From NCBI GenBank assembly GCA_947499595.1, contig CANMOY010000005.1, positions 1-64,000 on the forward strand: a stretch of DNA of 64,000 bases, read 5' to 3'. The notes below the pieces were generated by a model. The model made no database searches. It worked only from the letters and a program-made list of their open reading frames with translations, and was not told the origin of the DNA. The stretch is from an uncultured Mesonia sp. Lineage in GTDB: Bacteria; Bacteroidota; Bacteroidia; Flavobacteriales; Flavobacteriaceae. Made by a program: the position numbers and the translations under genes. This document shows positions 16,507 to 24,795 of this stretch, in pieces (the stretch's first letter is position 1; every line of letters starts with the position of its first letter).

Positions 16507-16589
16507 TTTTGGGAGTCCCGAGTATTCGGGGCTTCGATACACGGGTGTTTGCCTATCGCCAAAACCCGCACTCAGCGTGACAAGGCAGG
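16507..16589 (+). repeat. Family E palindrome fused to family B hairpin copy 4
   Basis: The family E sequence CTTTTGGGAGTCCCGAGTATTCGGG (16516-16531 core palindrome) runs straight into a B element with stem CGGGTGTTTG/CAAAACCCG. Other E copies are near 16166, 17917 and 26247. Confidence 0.6.
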
Positions 16590-16719
16590 TTTTTTCACCA
16601 AAAGAATAAATAGAAATACAATCCAAACTCGGCCTTATTCTTTAGCCTAATTCTAAGTAAGAACAGTTTCTTCAAGCCTATATAAAACATTTTTACTTGT
16701 TCTTGATTGATTTATAGCG

Positions 16720-16824
16720 CTATTTCACTCCTTTGGTCCATTCAGACATTGCTTTATAATCACCTGAATACCAGTCAGTAGGGAATCTTGCGAGTAAACT
16801 CGGAAGATTTTCGGGTAGACGCAT
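16720..16824 (-). other. 34-codon ORF, possible gene fragment
   Basis: Reading from 16824 gives MRLPENLPSLLARFPTDWYS followed by GDYKAMSEWTKGVK and a stop. The composition looks like real protein (Trp, Asp and Gly spacing) rather than repeat translation, and the block 16600-16930 is otherwise free of known repeats. I do not recognise it. It may be the tail of a lost gene. Confidence 0.25.
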
Positions 16825-17002
16825 AAAATTCTGTTTAAAACTCAATGAATTCTGCTTTAAACTCGTAAAATTTAAACCGGTATTCTTTGCTTAAGTCTCT
16901 AGTTTAGCGCTAAGTAAATAAAAAAGAAATAGGATGACTTAGCTTTAGAACAACCACCGAGAGACCGAGTAAGAAGCAGTTTCGACCTTTGCTGCCACCA
17001 CA

Positions 17003-17019
17003 GCTTACCAACGGTAAGC
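17003..17019 (+). promoter_or_regulatory. Hairpin in the HU-like gene leader
   Basis: GCTTACC-aac-GGTAAGC is a perfect 7-bp stem with a 3-base loop, 48 bases before the HU-like start codon. A second palindrome (TGTATTTTAATTAAAACACA, one mismatch) lies at 17040-17059. Both would be in the 5' untranslated region. Confidence 0.4.
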
Positions 17020-17066
17020 GCTCTCCCGACCGCAAAAGGTGTATTTTAATTAAAACACATTTTATT

Positions 17067-17462
17067 ATGAGTAAAAATATACTCGCAAAATTAAAAATTA
17101 GAACACGTAAGAACCCTCAAGATCCAACGGCTGCGCCGCTGTATTATCTACAGGCCGTAAGCACTGGTACCTGTGATCTTGACCGACTTGCGTATCTAAT
17201 TTCCAATCAGTCAACCGTGCGTGAACCCGATTGCTTAGCCGTTTTACACGCTTTTGTACATAATATGCTCGATGAGTTAGAGCAAGGGCGTATTGTAGAA
17301 TTAGGACGCTTGGGCAATTTTCAAATTGGCGTAGGCTCAACCGGTAGTGTTTTAGCCGAAGACGTAAGTTTAAGCAATATCAAGCGTATAGCTTTAAACT
17401 ACCGTCCCAGCAAACATGTGAAAAAGCGCATTAACAGTATGGACTTCAGTCTAACCGAATAA
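17067..17462 (+). CDS. HU-like DNA-binding protein (Bacteroidota type)
   Basis: 131 residues when started at the ATG at 17067 (MSKNILAKLKIRTRKNP). An upstream in-frame ATG at 16989 would add 26 unlikely residues. The body LDRLAYLISNQSTVREPDCLAVLHAFVHNMLDEL, then GRIVELGRLGNFQIGV, is the HU/IHF fold with a long N-terminal arm, as in the TIGR01201 group of Bacteroidales/Flavobacteriales proteins. It should bend or wrap DNA. Such HU genes often lie beside capsule loci in this phylum, and this one sits just upstream of the wecC operon on the opposite strand, so a regulatory role for the polysaccharide locus is possible but inferred. Confidence 0.85.
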   Translation: MSKNILAKLKIRTRKNPQDPTAAPLYYLQAVSTGTCDLDRLAYLISNQSTVREPDCLAVLHAFVHNMLDELEQGRIVELGRLGNFQIGVGSTGSVLAEDVSLSNIKRIALNYRPSKHVKKRINSMDFSLTE

Positions 17463-17489
17463 AGCGCTCACCGCAGCAAGCGGAAGTTG

Positions 17490-17528
17490 AATAAACCGCT
17501 TGGTCCAGCTTGGATCAAGCGGTTTATT
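17490..17528 (+). terminator. Strong hairpin after the HU-like gene
   Basis: AATAAACCGCTTG and CAAGCGGTTTATT form a perfect 13-bp stem, extended by GTCC/GGAT. There is no long T run, so termination is probable but not textbook. Confidence 0.6.
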
Positions 17529-17547
17529 TGGTCAAAAAAGCCAAATT

Positions 17548-17652
17548 TCATCAGCATGATTCATGCAAATCATGCGCATGATTCATGAAAAACATGCTGA
17601 AGAATTAAAAAATCATGCTGATGATTTGCATGAACCTTCAGCATGATTTTTA
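17548..17652 (+). promoter_or_regulatory. Cluster of overlapping inverted repeats
   Basis: Three perfect inverted repeats interlock: TCATCAGCATGATT (17549-17562) with 17611-17624; TTCATGCAAATCAT (17560-17573) with 17621-17634; CATGCTGAAG (17593-17602) with 17636-17645. The arms overlap in a non-nested order, so the first two helices cannot form together. The function is unknown. Confidence 0.5.
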
Positions 17653-17943
17653 AAAACCACTTCTTTCAATTTTTTTTACATTTTCACCCTCCAAAACAAG
17701 CTTTTTCAAGCCCAAAACGGCCTCAAAACCCTAAAAAACCGACTGTTTTTGCTCAAAAAAGCACTAAAACGCTAGCAAACACCCCAAAAAAGCAGGATAA
17801 AAAACAAATTCAACCGATGAAATACAGTTGCTCTTCTCTCGAAATGTCGGTTTTTACCTCCAAAAATCAACAAAACCGTAGGTGAAACGGCAGGTTTTAA
17901 ACCGAATTAGTGCGACCTTTTGGGAGTCCCGAGTATTCGGGAT

Positions 17944-18019
17944 TACTTCGAGTGGGCCAGCCTAGCCAACAGGCATTTTTAATGCCGTAGTTGGACTTGC
18001 TGGGTTGTATCGAGAAGTG
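17944..18019 (+). repeat. Family D repeat, copy 2
   Basis: Same hairpin as at 199-282, directly preceded by a family E palindrome (17917-17941). Confidence 0.65.
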
Positions 18020-18042
18020 AATGAAACTACACCCCTCACTCC

Positions 18043-18264
18043 CAATCAAAATCCAACTTCAAACCAAATGCTACAAATTCTTTCTGTTCATTTTTGCTTG
18101 ATCAAAAACGAACCAAAAAATCAAGAATAGTTGAGGAAATTGCTTAAAGCTGAATCCTTCAGCTTTAAGCATCTCTCGTTCCTTATCGCTGCATGCTCTT
18201 TTTCGCTATCGCGAAACGCACTTCCGCTTGTCACTCGCTATTTCTGAAACTATTCGGGTTTTTA
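18043..18264 (+). repeat. Family C repeat, copy 1
   Basis: About 220 bp, nearly identical to 24796-25020. It contains the palindromes GCTTAAAGCTGAA...TTCAGCTTTAAGC and CGCTATCGCGAAA. No credible ORF. Confidence 0.75.
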
Positions 18265-18290
18265 TTTAAAAAATAATAAGTAGAGTTACT

Positions 18291-18511
18291 AATATCCAGC
18301 AGCCCACATCAAAAAGCGTTTCAAAGCAGAGCTTTGCAATCTTTTTCTTCAGTATAACTTGTGTTTTGCGTGAAGAATTGGCGAAGCCTTGGAGCCAATT
18401 TAGCAAAATACAAGTGGTTTTCAGCTTGCCTGAAAAATACCTCAGAAAAAGTGTACTTTCTTTTGTTTCGTTTTCTTTATACAAGTAAAGAAAATGAAAA
18501 TTAGGACATAG
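18291..18511 (+). repeat. Family A structured repeat, copy 2
   Basis: Full copy with the short 3' variant (CTTTATACAAGTAAAG). The hairpins CAAAGC-AGA-GCTTTG, the nested ACTTGT/AATTGG stem and TTTCAG-CTTGC-CTGAAA are all intact. Confidence 0.8.
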
Positions 18512-18560
18512 AAATATCTATGTTTTGTAAAAAAGTAGGTTATGAAAAAGAAAATAAACT

Positions 18561-18637
18561 CGTTACTTTTCGACTGCACCTCGATACAAGGGTATTTGCC
18601 TATCGGCAAAAACTCCCACTCGGTGTGACAAGGCAGG
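18561..18637 (+). repeat. Family B hairpin repeat, copy 5
   Basis: Outer arms CACCTCGA and TCGGTGTG; inner region AAGGGTATTTGCC paired to GGCAAAAACTCC with mismatches. Confidence 0.65.
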
Positions 18638-18644
18638 TTTTAAA

Positions 18645-18728
18645 CGCCCTGTCACTTCGAGTGGCGCTGCTTAGCCAACAGGCATTTTTAATGCCGTAGT
18701 TGGACTTGCTGCGTTGTATCGAGAAGTG
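18645..18728 (+). repeat. Family D repeat, copy 3
   Basis: Same GGCATT-ttt-AATGCC hairpin and CACTTCGA/TCGAGAAGTG outer arms as the other D copies. Confidence 0.65.
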
Positions 18729-18751
18729 AATGGATTGAAACTATAAAAGTA

Positions 18752-18834
18752 CTCACTACTTTTCGACTCCACCTCGATACTTCGCATTTTTGTTCTATCG
18801 CCCAAAAATCCGAAACTCGACATGACAAGGTAGG
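18752..18834 (+). repeat. Family B hairpin repeat, copy 6
   Basis: Inner ATTTTTG/CAAAAAT; the outer arms (CCACCTCGA and TCGACATG) are partly mismatched, so this copy looks degenerate. Confidence 0.6.
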
Positions 18835-19025
18835 TTATAAAAGCCTGATTACAAAGTCTTAACGACTTTTAACAAGTGTTAGCTTATTTTGTTAAAAGCA
18901 GCCCAAATAAGAATTTATTAAGAATAACGCAAGTATTGTATTTGTACTTTAGTCAAAGATTAAAGCAATGACGTCAATTTTTTTTAATCTGTAAATCAAT
19001 TAACACAAACTAAAAACTGAATATT

Positions 19026-19187
19026 ATGATACGTTGGATTGTTATTTTTTTAATTATCGCCTTAGTTGCGGCTGTTCTAGGTTTTGGAGGTATTGCCGAA
19101 GGAGCTGCTGATATTGCCCAAATCATCTTCTATATATTTATAGTACTGCTAGTAATTTCGCTGGTGATGCGCCTATTGCGTAAATAA
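19026..19187 (+). CDS. DUF1328-family small membrane protein
   Basis: 53 residues: two hydrophobic helices (about 3-21 and 32-50) around the conserved [19 protein letters not shown] segment, ending in RLLRK. This is the pattern of the DUF1328/YtjA family of tiny inner-membrane proteins found widely in bacteria, often linked to envelope or osmotic stress; the actual role is not known. It stands alone after a repeat field and faces the CPXCG gene tail to tail. Confidence 0.85.
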   Translation: MIRWIVIFLIIALVAAVLGFGGIAEGAADIAQIIFYIFIVLLVISLVMRLLRK

Positions 19188-19199
19188 TAAATCATATCG

Positions 19200-19229
19200 G
19201 GTGCTAATAGTATTCTATTGGCATCCCTT
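19200..19229 (+). terminator. Bidirectional terminator between convergent small genes
   Basis: GGGTGCTAATAG pairs with CTATTGGCATCCC through one bulge and G-U pairs, followed by TTTTATT on the plus strand. Confidence 0.5.
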
Positions 19230-19409
19230 TTATTGCTCGATACTACGGGCATTGAGTTGCACTACCTGCTGATTTTCACAGCTAACCGATAATTCTATAG
19301 GGTTGCAGCAGATCTCACAATCTTCAATATAAGTCTGACTCTGTGAAGGGTCTACCAACATACTGATTTCTTCCCAACAATACGGACATTGAAAAAAATG
19401 TTCTTCCAT
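19230..19409 (-). CDS. CPXCG-motif cysteine-rich small protein
   Basis: 59 residues beginning MEEHFFQCPYCWEEISMLVDP and containing DCEICCNPI. The CPYC and CEICC clusters are the zinc-ribbon-like pairs of the CPXCG family (usually CPxC ... CxxCC.P). This is a soluble, probably zinc-binding protein of unknown role. It ends before the DUF1328 terminator and begins 11 bp downstream of the ABC-F gene end, so it may be co-transcribed with it on the minus strand. Confidence 0.8.
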   Translation of the reverse strand: MEEHFFQCPYCWEEISMLVDPSQSQTYIEDCEICCNPIELSVSCENQQVVQLNARSIEQ

Positions 19410-19419
19410 TACTTAGGTG

Positions 19420-21345
19420 TTAATCGCCTTGTTTTTCGTCTATTTCTAGTTGCACCGCTTCCCAATCGTTCATCAAAGCTTGCAAGCGTTTTTTCTTTTT
19501 TTCATACCGGTCAAAAAACTGCGTATCTGCCACGGTTTGGTCATAATCGGTTGCTAAAGCCACATCGTCTTCTTTGATCTCCCGCTCCAATTGGTTGATC
19601 TTAGATTCTATATTACTCAATTTATTTTGTAATGACTTTAATTGCTTTTGCTCAGCATAGCTTAATTTTTCTTTTGAGGCTACCGCTTGCGCGGATTTTT
19701 TCTCGGGCTGACTTTTCTTTTCTACTTCACGAAGGTTTTCTACCTTACGTTCAGCCAAATAATCGTCTATATCGCCCAAATATTCTTTGATCTGATGGTC
19801 TTTAAACTCCAATACTCGCTGGGTGAGTCCTTGCAAGAAATCTCTATCGTGCGAAATTACAATCAGCGTACCTTCAAATTGAATCAGCGCTTCTTTAAGC
19901 ACCTGTTTCGATTGTATATCCAAGTGGTTGGTCGGCTCATCCATTACCAGCACATTGAGCGGTTGCAACAACATTTTGGCTAAAGCCAAACGGTTACGCT
20001 CTCCACCCGAAAGTACCTTTACCTTTTTTTCGATATCATCACCACGAAACAAAAAGGCTCCTAGAATATCGCGTACGCGGGTGCGGTTTTTCTCGTTGGC
20101 CGCATCGATCATAGTTTGGTGTACGCTAATATCACCATCTAGGTATTCGGCTTGGTTCTGGGCAAAGTAACCGATTTGCACATTGTGTCCCAGTTTGAGT
20201 TCGCCCTCATAATCGATTTCTCCCACAATGATTTTGGCTAAAGTGGATTTTCCCTGACCGTTTTGGCCTACAAAAGCCGTTTTACTATTGCGCTCTACAA
20301 TCATTGAGAAGTCTTTAAAAACTTGATTATCGCCATAAGACTTGCCCAATTGCTTGGCTTCTAAAATGATTTTACCCGGATTTACCGATACCGGAAACTG
20401 CAGGTTCATCACACTATGGTCGTCTTGATCTACTTCAATCCGATCGATTTTGTCGAGTTTCTTGATAAGCGACTGCGCCATAGAAGCTTTGGAGGCTTTG
20501 GCTCTAAACTTTTCGATCAGTTTTTCGGTTTGCTCGATTTCCTTTTGCTGATTTTTTTGTGCTGCCAACTGCTGCTCTTTGCGTTCGGCGCGTAGTTTAA
20601 GGTATTGGGTGTAAGGCTTGTTATAATCGTAGATACTGCCTAAACTGATTTCGATGGTACGGTTGGTCACATTATCTAAGAACATCTTATCGTGCGAAAC
20701 AATCACCACGCATCCGCTAGTGGTTTTTAAAAAGTCTTCTAACCACAAAATGCTTTCGATATCCAAGTGGTTGGTCGGCTCATCCAATAGCAACACATCG
20801 TTGTTCTGCAAAAGCAATTTAGCCAGTTCTATACGCATACGCCAACCTCCACTAAAGCTTTCGGTAGGTTTATCGAAATCGCTTCGGCTAAAGCCCAGCC
20901 CCTGCAACACTCTTTCGGTATCGCCTTGGTAATTGTAACCGCCTAGCATTTCGTATTGCTGCTGCACGTCGTTCACCGCCACCATCAGCTCGTGATATTC
21001 TTCGCTCTCATAATCGGTGCGTGTAGCCAATTGGTGGTTGATTTCTTCCTGTTGGCGCTCTAGGGCTTTGATTTTAGTAAACGCCTGGTAGGCCTCTTCA
21101 AGTACACTGCGTCCCGCCTCAAAATCTATATCCTGTCGCAAGAAACCGATTTGTAAATCTTTGGTTTTAGCCAGTTGGCCCTCACTGGGTTCTAAATCGC
21201 CAGCCAAAACTTTGAGCATAGTCGATTTCCCAGCTCCGTTTTTACCGACTAGACCCACGCGATCGCCGGCATTTAAACGATAGGAAATGGACTCAAATAG
21301 GTATTCCCCCTGAAAACTGACACTTAATTGATGGATATTTAGCAT
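19420..21345 (-). CDS. ABC-F family ATPase
   Basis: 641 residues from the ATG at 21345 (MLNIHQLSVSF). An in-frame ATG at 21453 would add 36 residues unlike the family and overlap the divergent gene. Two ABC domains lie in tandem with no membrane region: Walker A GKNGAGKS (35-42) and GQNGQGKS (about 360), signatures SGGWRMR and SGGERNR, and Walker B LLLDEPTNHLD and LVMDEPTNHLD. A charged linker lies between them (about 240-300), and a coiled-coil tail follows (about 540-641). Members act on the ribosome (Uup, EttA, YbiT-like). The C-terminal coiled coil resembles Uup/YdiF-type proteins. Confidence 0.92.
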   Translation of the reverse strand: MLNIHQLSVSFQGEYLFESISYRLNAGDRVGLVGKNGAGKSTMLKVLAGDLEPSEGQLAKTKDLQIGFLRQDIDFEAGRSVLEEAYQAFTKIKALERQQEEINHQLATRTDYESEEYHELMVAVNDVQQQYEMLGGYNYQGDTERVLQGLGFSRSDFDKPTESFSGGWRMRIELAKLLLQNNDVLLLDEPTNHLDIESILWLEDFLKTTSGCVVIVSHDKMFLDNVTNRTIEISLGSIYDYNKPYTQYLKLRAERKEQQLAAQKNQQKEIEQTEKLIEKFRAKASKASMAQSLIKKLDKIDRIEVDQDDHSVMNLQFPVSVNPGKIILEAKQLGKSYGDNQVFKDFSMIVERNSKTAFVGQNGQGKSTLAKIIVGEIDYEGELKLGHNVQIGYFAQNQAEYLDGDISVHQTMIDAANEKNRTRVRDILGAFLFRGDDIEKKVKVLSGGERNRLALAKMLLQPLNVLVMDEPTNHLDIQSKQVLKEALIQFEGTLIVISHDRDFLQGLTQRVLEFKDHQIKEYLGDIDDYLAERKVENLREVEKKSQPEKKSAQAVASKEKLSYAEQKQLKSLQNKLSNIESKINQLEREIKEDDVALATDYDQTVADTQFFDRYEKKKKRLQALMNDWEAVQLEIDEKQGD

Positions 21346-21412
21346 TTGTGTAACCTTTGTAACCTTAATTATGGCAAAGATGACTAATTTTGTAGTGCAA
21401 AAAAAGAAAGCT

Positions 21413-21814
21413 ATGAAATTTCTAAAAGGATCGAAGCTGTACAGCATATTCACGGGTACCTGCCCGGTGTGCCAAGAAGAAAGTATGTATAAAGATAGTA
21501 ACCCCTATCATTTAAACAAGGTTTTTGAAATGCAGGAGCATTGTGGGCACTGCGGAACTAAATACAAAATAGAGCCTTCGTTTTTTTATGGTGCCATGTA
21601 TGTGAGTTATGCTTTGGGAGTAGCCTTTTCTGTAGCTGCTTTTATCATCAGCTATGTGTTTATCGGCAGCAGCCTGATGACCAGTTTTTACGTGATAATA
21701 GGTACGCTAATTGTCCTGATGCCGATTATTATGCGTTGGTCGCGCAATATTTGGATCAATTTCTTTTTAAGCTATGACCCTAAGGCTGTCGAGAAGCATA
21801 AAAACGCTCAATAG
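21413..21814 (+). CDS. DUF983 membrane protein with zinc-ribbon-like N-terminus
   Basis: 133 residues from ATG 21413 (MKFLKGSKLYSIFTG). An in-frame ATG at 21371 is possible, but a promoter-like TAATTTTG (21385-21392) lies between the two. CPVC and CGHC pairs (about 19-22 and 44-47) suggest a metal-binding knuckle, followed by two or three membrane helices (IEPSFFYGAMYVSYALGV, FIISYVFIG, IGTLIVLMPIIM). DUF983 is common in Bacteroidota and alphaproteobacteria, role unknown. The last 35 bp overlap the convergent oxidoreductase gene. Confidence 0.8.
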   Translation: MKFLKGSKLYSIFTGTCPVCQEESMYKDSNPYHLNKVFEMQEHCGHCGTKYKIEPSFFYGAMYVSYALGVAFSVAAFIISYVFIGSSLMTSFYVIIGTLIVLMPIIMRWSRNIWINFFLSYDPKAVEKHKNAQ

Positions 21815-22826
21815 CCAATTCGCTAGGTAGGGGCTGTTGTTTTTCGCTATAGGCCACTAACATACGTCCCATTTCGGGTGCGTACAAAATTCCACGGCTG
21901 CCAAAACCATTGAGCACATACAATTGCTCGTGCTTTTGATGCCTACCCATAACGGGTTTTCGGTCGCCCAATGTAGGACGTACGCCTGCCAGCTGATCGA
22001 CAACCTTAAAATCGCAGTTTATAATTTGCTTTAGCTTTTTTATGATTTCGCTTTTTGCGGATGCGCTGGGTTGCTCATCTTCAAATTTACGCGCATAAGT
22101 AGCCCCCACTTTATAGCGATTATCGCCTAAGGGAATGATAAAATACCCGGCCTTTACCACTTGCTCTAATTGCAATTGCGGAGAATGGATAATCAAATAC
22201 TCGCCCTTATTGGGTACAATAGGTAAATCTTTGAAATAGGGATTGTTCTTGATTTGTGCCCCTTCACAAAACACCAGTTTATCGGCTTTTATATTAGCAT
22301 ATTGCACTCCGTCTTCGCGGATTGCTAACTGCTGGTAATCGAAGCTGGCAGCCGTATAAGCCTTTTGTTGCTGCAATTCATTTTTTTGATTTTGGAGTAA
22401 CTGAGCGATATTCAATAAACCCGTGCCTTGGGTTTGGCCCGCTTGGTGTTCCGCTTGTAGACTGTTAGGCAAGATTTTGACCAACTCACTAGCCAGAAAA
22501 GCTTTGGCTTTTGGGCGTTCACAAGCCATAAACCAATCGTTTTGCTCTTGTTTATTTTTAAAAGGCCTCAAGAACGGCATAGGAGTAAACGGATTCGGTT
22601 CGAAAGACTGGTACACTTTAATTGCCTGCTCATACCAGTACTCCCCTTTCCAACTCATATTGAATTTCTTTAATACAATCGGATTTACGAGTCCGCCAGC
22701 CACCAAGGAAGCCGGATTTTTAGCTGCATCGATTACGTGAAACGACCGCTTTGCTTCTTTAAGCGCTTGATGTACGGCAAAACCTGCCAGGCCGTAGCCT
22801 ACAATGAGGTAGTTTACTTTTTTCAT
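21780..22826 (-). CDS. FAD-dependent oxidoreductase (DAO family, MnmC C-domain-like)
   Basis: 348 residues. YLIVGYGLAGFAVHQAL at the N-terminus is the FAD dinucleotide loop. The C-terminal block VLNGFGSRGILYAPEMGRML is typical of the D-amino-acid/glycine oxidase family and particularly like the FAD domain of the tRNA-modification enzyme MnmC. It probably oxidises a secondary amine. Whether it acts on tRNA or on a small amino acid (ThiO-like) cannot be decided here; no MnmC methyltransferase domain is fused. It lies alone on the minus strand between DUF983 and a repeat field. Confidence 0.82.
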   Translation of the reverse strand: MKKVNYLIVGYGLAGFAVHQALKEAKRSFHVIDAAKNPASLVAGGLVNPIVLKKFNMSWKGEYWYEQAIKVYQSFEPNPFTPMPFLRPFKNKQEQNDWFMACERPKAKAFLASELVKILPNSLQAEHQAGQTQGTGLLNIAQLLQNQKNELQQQKAYTAASFDYQQLAIREDGVQYANIKADKLVFCEGAQIKNNPYFKDLPIVPNKGEYLIIHSPQLQLEQVVKAGYFIIPLGDNRYKVGATYARKFEDEQPSASAKSEIIKKLKQIINCDFKVVDQLAGVRPTLGDRKPVMGRHQKHEQLYVLNGFGSRGILYAPEMGRMLVAYSEKQQPLPSELAIERFYASRQP

Positions 22827-23010
22827 AGGACAAAGGTAGGATTTTGTCTTGATTATTATGCGTTCTTATTAATCAGGGATTTTGTTAATAGTTTTTTGAT
22901 TCAAAGAATATAAAAACAACAAGCAGGTTTATATTTATTAAACACGGCCTAACTAAAATAGCGCGTAAAATTGGCAGTGCTTTTTTTATTCACGTAGATT
23001 CAGAATTAAC

Positions 23011-23258
23011 AATATCCAGCAGCCCACGTCAAAAAGCGTTTCAAAGCAGAGCTTTGCAATCTTTTTCTTCAGTATAACTTGTGTTTTGCGTGAAGAATTG
23101 GTGAAGCCTTGGAGCCAATTTAGCAAAATACAAGTGGTTTTCAGCTTGCCTGAAAAATACCTCAGAAAAAGTGTACTTTCTTTTGTTTCGTTTTCTCCTG
23201 TATCCGACGAGCGCAGCGAGAGGAATACACCGTAAAGAAAATGAAAATTAGGACATAG
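23011..23258 (+). repeat. Family A structured repeat, copy 3 (long variant)
   Basis: All four hairpins are present, and the 3' part carries the GTATCC...GGAATAC module. It starts the first A-B tandem array (23011-23987). Confidence 0.8.
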
Positions 23259-23307
23259 AAAGATTGATGAATTGTAAGAAAGTAGGTTATGAAACAATGA
23301 ATAAATT

Positions 23308-23387
23308 CGCTACTTTTCGACTTGTTCTCGATACTTCGCATTTTTGGTTTACCACCAAAAATGCGAAACTCGAACTGACAAGGCAGG
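23308..23387 (+). repeat. Family B hairpin repeat, copy 7
   Basis: The strongest version: TTCGCATTTTTGGT-ttacc-ACCAAAAATGCGAA is a perfect 14-bp stem, with outer arms GTTCTCGA/TCGAAC. Confidence 0.8.
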
Positions 23388-23405
23388 TTTTAGAATTATT
23401 TTACC

Positions 23406-23622
23406 CACCAGCAGCCTAATTCAAAAGCGTTTCAAAGCAGCGCTTTGCAATCTTTTTCTTCAGTATAACTTGTGTTTTGCGTGAAGAATTGGCGAAGCCT
23501 TGGAGCCAATTTAGCGAAATACAAGTGGTTTTCAGCTTGCCTGAAAAATACCTCAGAAAAAGTGTACTTTCTTTTGTTTCGTTTTCTTTATATAAGTAAA
23601 GAAAATGAAAATTAGAACATAG
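23406..23622 (+). repeat. Family A structured repeat, copy 4
   Basis: Short 3' variant. First hairpin loop AGC instead of AGA. Starts 395 bp after copy 3. Confidence 0.8.
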
Positions 23623-23671
23623 AAAGATTGATGAATTGTAAGAAAGTAGGTTATGAAACAATGAATAAATT

Positions 23672-23751
23672 CGCTACTTTTCGACTTGTTCTCGATACTT
23701 CGCATTTTTGGTTTACCACCAAAAATGCGAAACTCGAACTGACAAGGTGGG
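23672..23751 (+). repeat. Family B hairpin repeat, copy 8
   Basis: Practically identical to copy 7, including the perfect 14-bp stem. Confidence 0.8.
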
Positions 23752-23769
23752 TTTTAGAGTTATTTTATA

Positions 23770-23987
23770 CACCAGCAGCCCACGTAAAAAAGCGTTTCAA
23801 AGCAGAGCTTTGCAATCTTTTTCTTCAGTATAACTTGTGTTTTGCGTGAAGAATTGGTGAAGCCTTGGAACCAATTTAGCAAAATACAAGTGGTTTTCAG
23901 CTTGCCTGAAAAATACCTCAGAAAAAGTGTACTTTCTTTTGTTTCGTTTTCTTTATACAAGTAAAGAAAATGAAAATTAGGACATAG
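23770..23987 (+). repeat. Family A structured repeat, copy 5
   Basis: Short variant, 364 bp after copy 4. It closes the first array; the next 1 kb holds the toxin-antitoxin relic and repeats F and C. Confidence 0.8.
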
Positions 23988-24057
23988 TATTTTCAATGAA
24001 TTGTTAGGGTGTAACTATTGAAAACAAGTTAGATCAAGTAAATATCGGTTGTTTTAG

Positions 24058-24108
24058 TCCCTTGCTAGTGCGCAATTGCATCGCGTTTTCTTAACCACAT
24101 TGCAATCA
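24058..24108 (+). repeat. Family F repeat, copy 1
   Basis: CCTTGCTAGTGCGCAATTGC and following bases match 24692-24745, which cuts the toxin gene. The core CGCAATTGCATCGCG is palindromic. The stretch 24110-24344 after it shows no gene or repeat that I recognise. Confidence 0.5.
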
Positions 24109-24344
24109 ATGCCTAAATCTTCACTTCATCATTCAAGTATAAAACTAAAACTCACAAAATAAAGCCCTTCTGCATCTCGAACTTGTAATTACGGCTCCTA
24201 TTTTAAAAATAGTATTTTTTTATCAACCTGCTAATAGGTAGAAGACCACAGGCGGCAATCGTGCGGGAACGTAGGGAAAGCATTGCAACAGTAAAAAATA
24301 ATATAAAAATTAAAGAATAGGATTTAATTCGTAACTTTGATATT

Positions 24345-24578
24345 ATGGATTTAAGTTTAGAAAATAAAAAAATTGAATTGATTCAATGGTTGTCCACATT
24401 AAACGACAAGTCTTTGATTGATCAACTAATGAAAATAAGGGATAAAGAAAAAACCGATTGGTGGAATGAAATTTCTGCTGCTGAAAAAAATTCTATTGAA
24501 AAAGGAATTCAAGATGCAGACAATGCAAAATTAACTTCTCACCATAAGGTGAAAGATATATATGAAAAGTGGTTATAA
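24345..24578 (+). CDS. Antitoxin-like protein of a decayed ParE-type system
   Basis: 77 residues: MDLSLENKKIELIQWLSTLN, then LIDQLMKIRDKEKTDWWNEI, then EKNSIEKGIQDADNAKLTSH and a VKDIYEKWL end. This is the pattern of short Bacteroidota antitoxins (addiction-module component type) encoded just before RelE/ParE toxins: an N-terminal helical part and a C-terminal toxin-wrapping tail. The ORF itself is intact. It overlaps the truncated toxin by 17 bp, the normal coupling for such pairs. With its toxin broken, it may be neutral or may counter a related toxin elsewhere. Confidence 0.65.
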   Translation: MDLSLENKKIELIQWLSTLNDKSLIDQLMKIRDKEKTDWWNEISAAEKNSIEKGIQDADNAKLTSHHKVKDIYEKWL

Positions 24579-24768
24579 AATTCTATGGACCGATCACGCC
24601 ATTTCTGAACTTAAAGCAACCATAGAATATCTTGAAGCGAATTGGACTGAGAGAGAACTAAGAAAATTTGCCGCAAAATTAGATCACACTATCCCCCTCG
24701 CTGGTGCGCGATTGCATCGCGTTCTCCTTACCCCATTTCAATCAATTGCTTACATTTTCAATTCCTAA
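24562..24768 (+). pseudogene. Truncated ParE/RelE-like toxin
   Basis: The first 45 codons read MKSGYKILWTDHAISELKAT and on to KFAAKLDHTI, which is the N-terminal half of a ParE-type toxin (start strand, then helices with A-x-x-E-L and I-x-Y-L). From about 24692 the frame runs into a family F repeat (CGCTGGTGCGCGATTGCATC) and ends after 68 residues. The normal C-terminal strands are absent, so a gyrase- or ribosome-targeting activity is very unlikely. Confidence 0.7.
24692..24745 (+). repeat. Family F repeat, copy 2
   Basis: It replaces the 3' half of the ParE-like gene and contains the palindrome CGCGA-TTGCA-TCGCG. Confidence 0.5.
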
Positions 24769-24795
24769 ATCAACAAAAAAATTAACACCTCGTTT

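Noticed and set aside
17643-17885. Plus-strand ORF of 80 codons after the inverted-repeat cluster
   Set aside because: Lys/Pro/Phe-rich low complexity, no start signal; looks like random reading of AT-rich DNA.
18266-18484. Minus-strand ORF beginning MYKENETKESTLFLRYF and similar ORFs at 22986-23297, 23416-23661, 23760-23996 and 25510-25710
   Set aside because: All are translations of family A repeats, share the same sequence because of the repeat, and contain its hairpins. They have no upstream signals and differ in end by chance.
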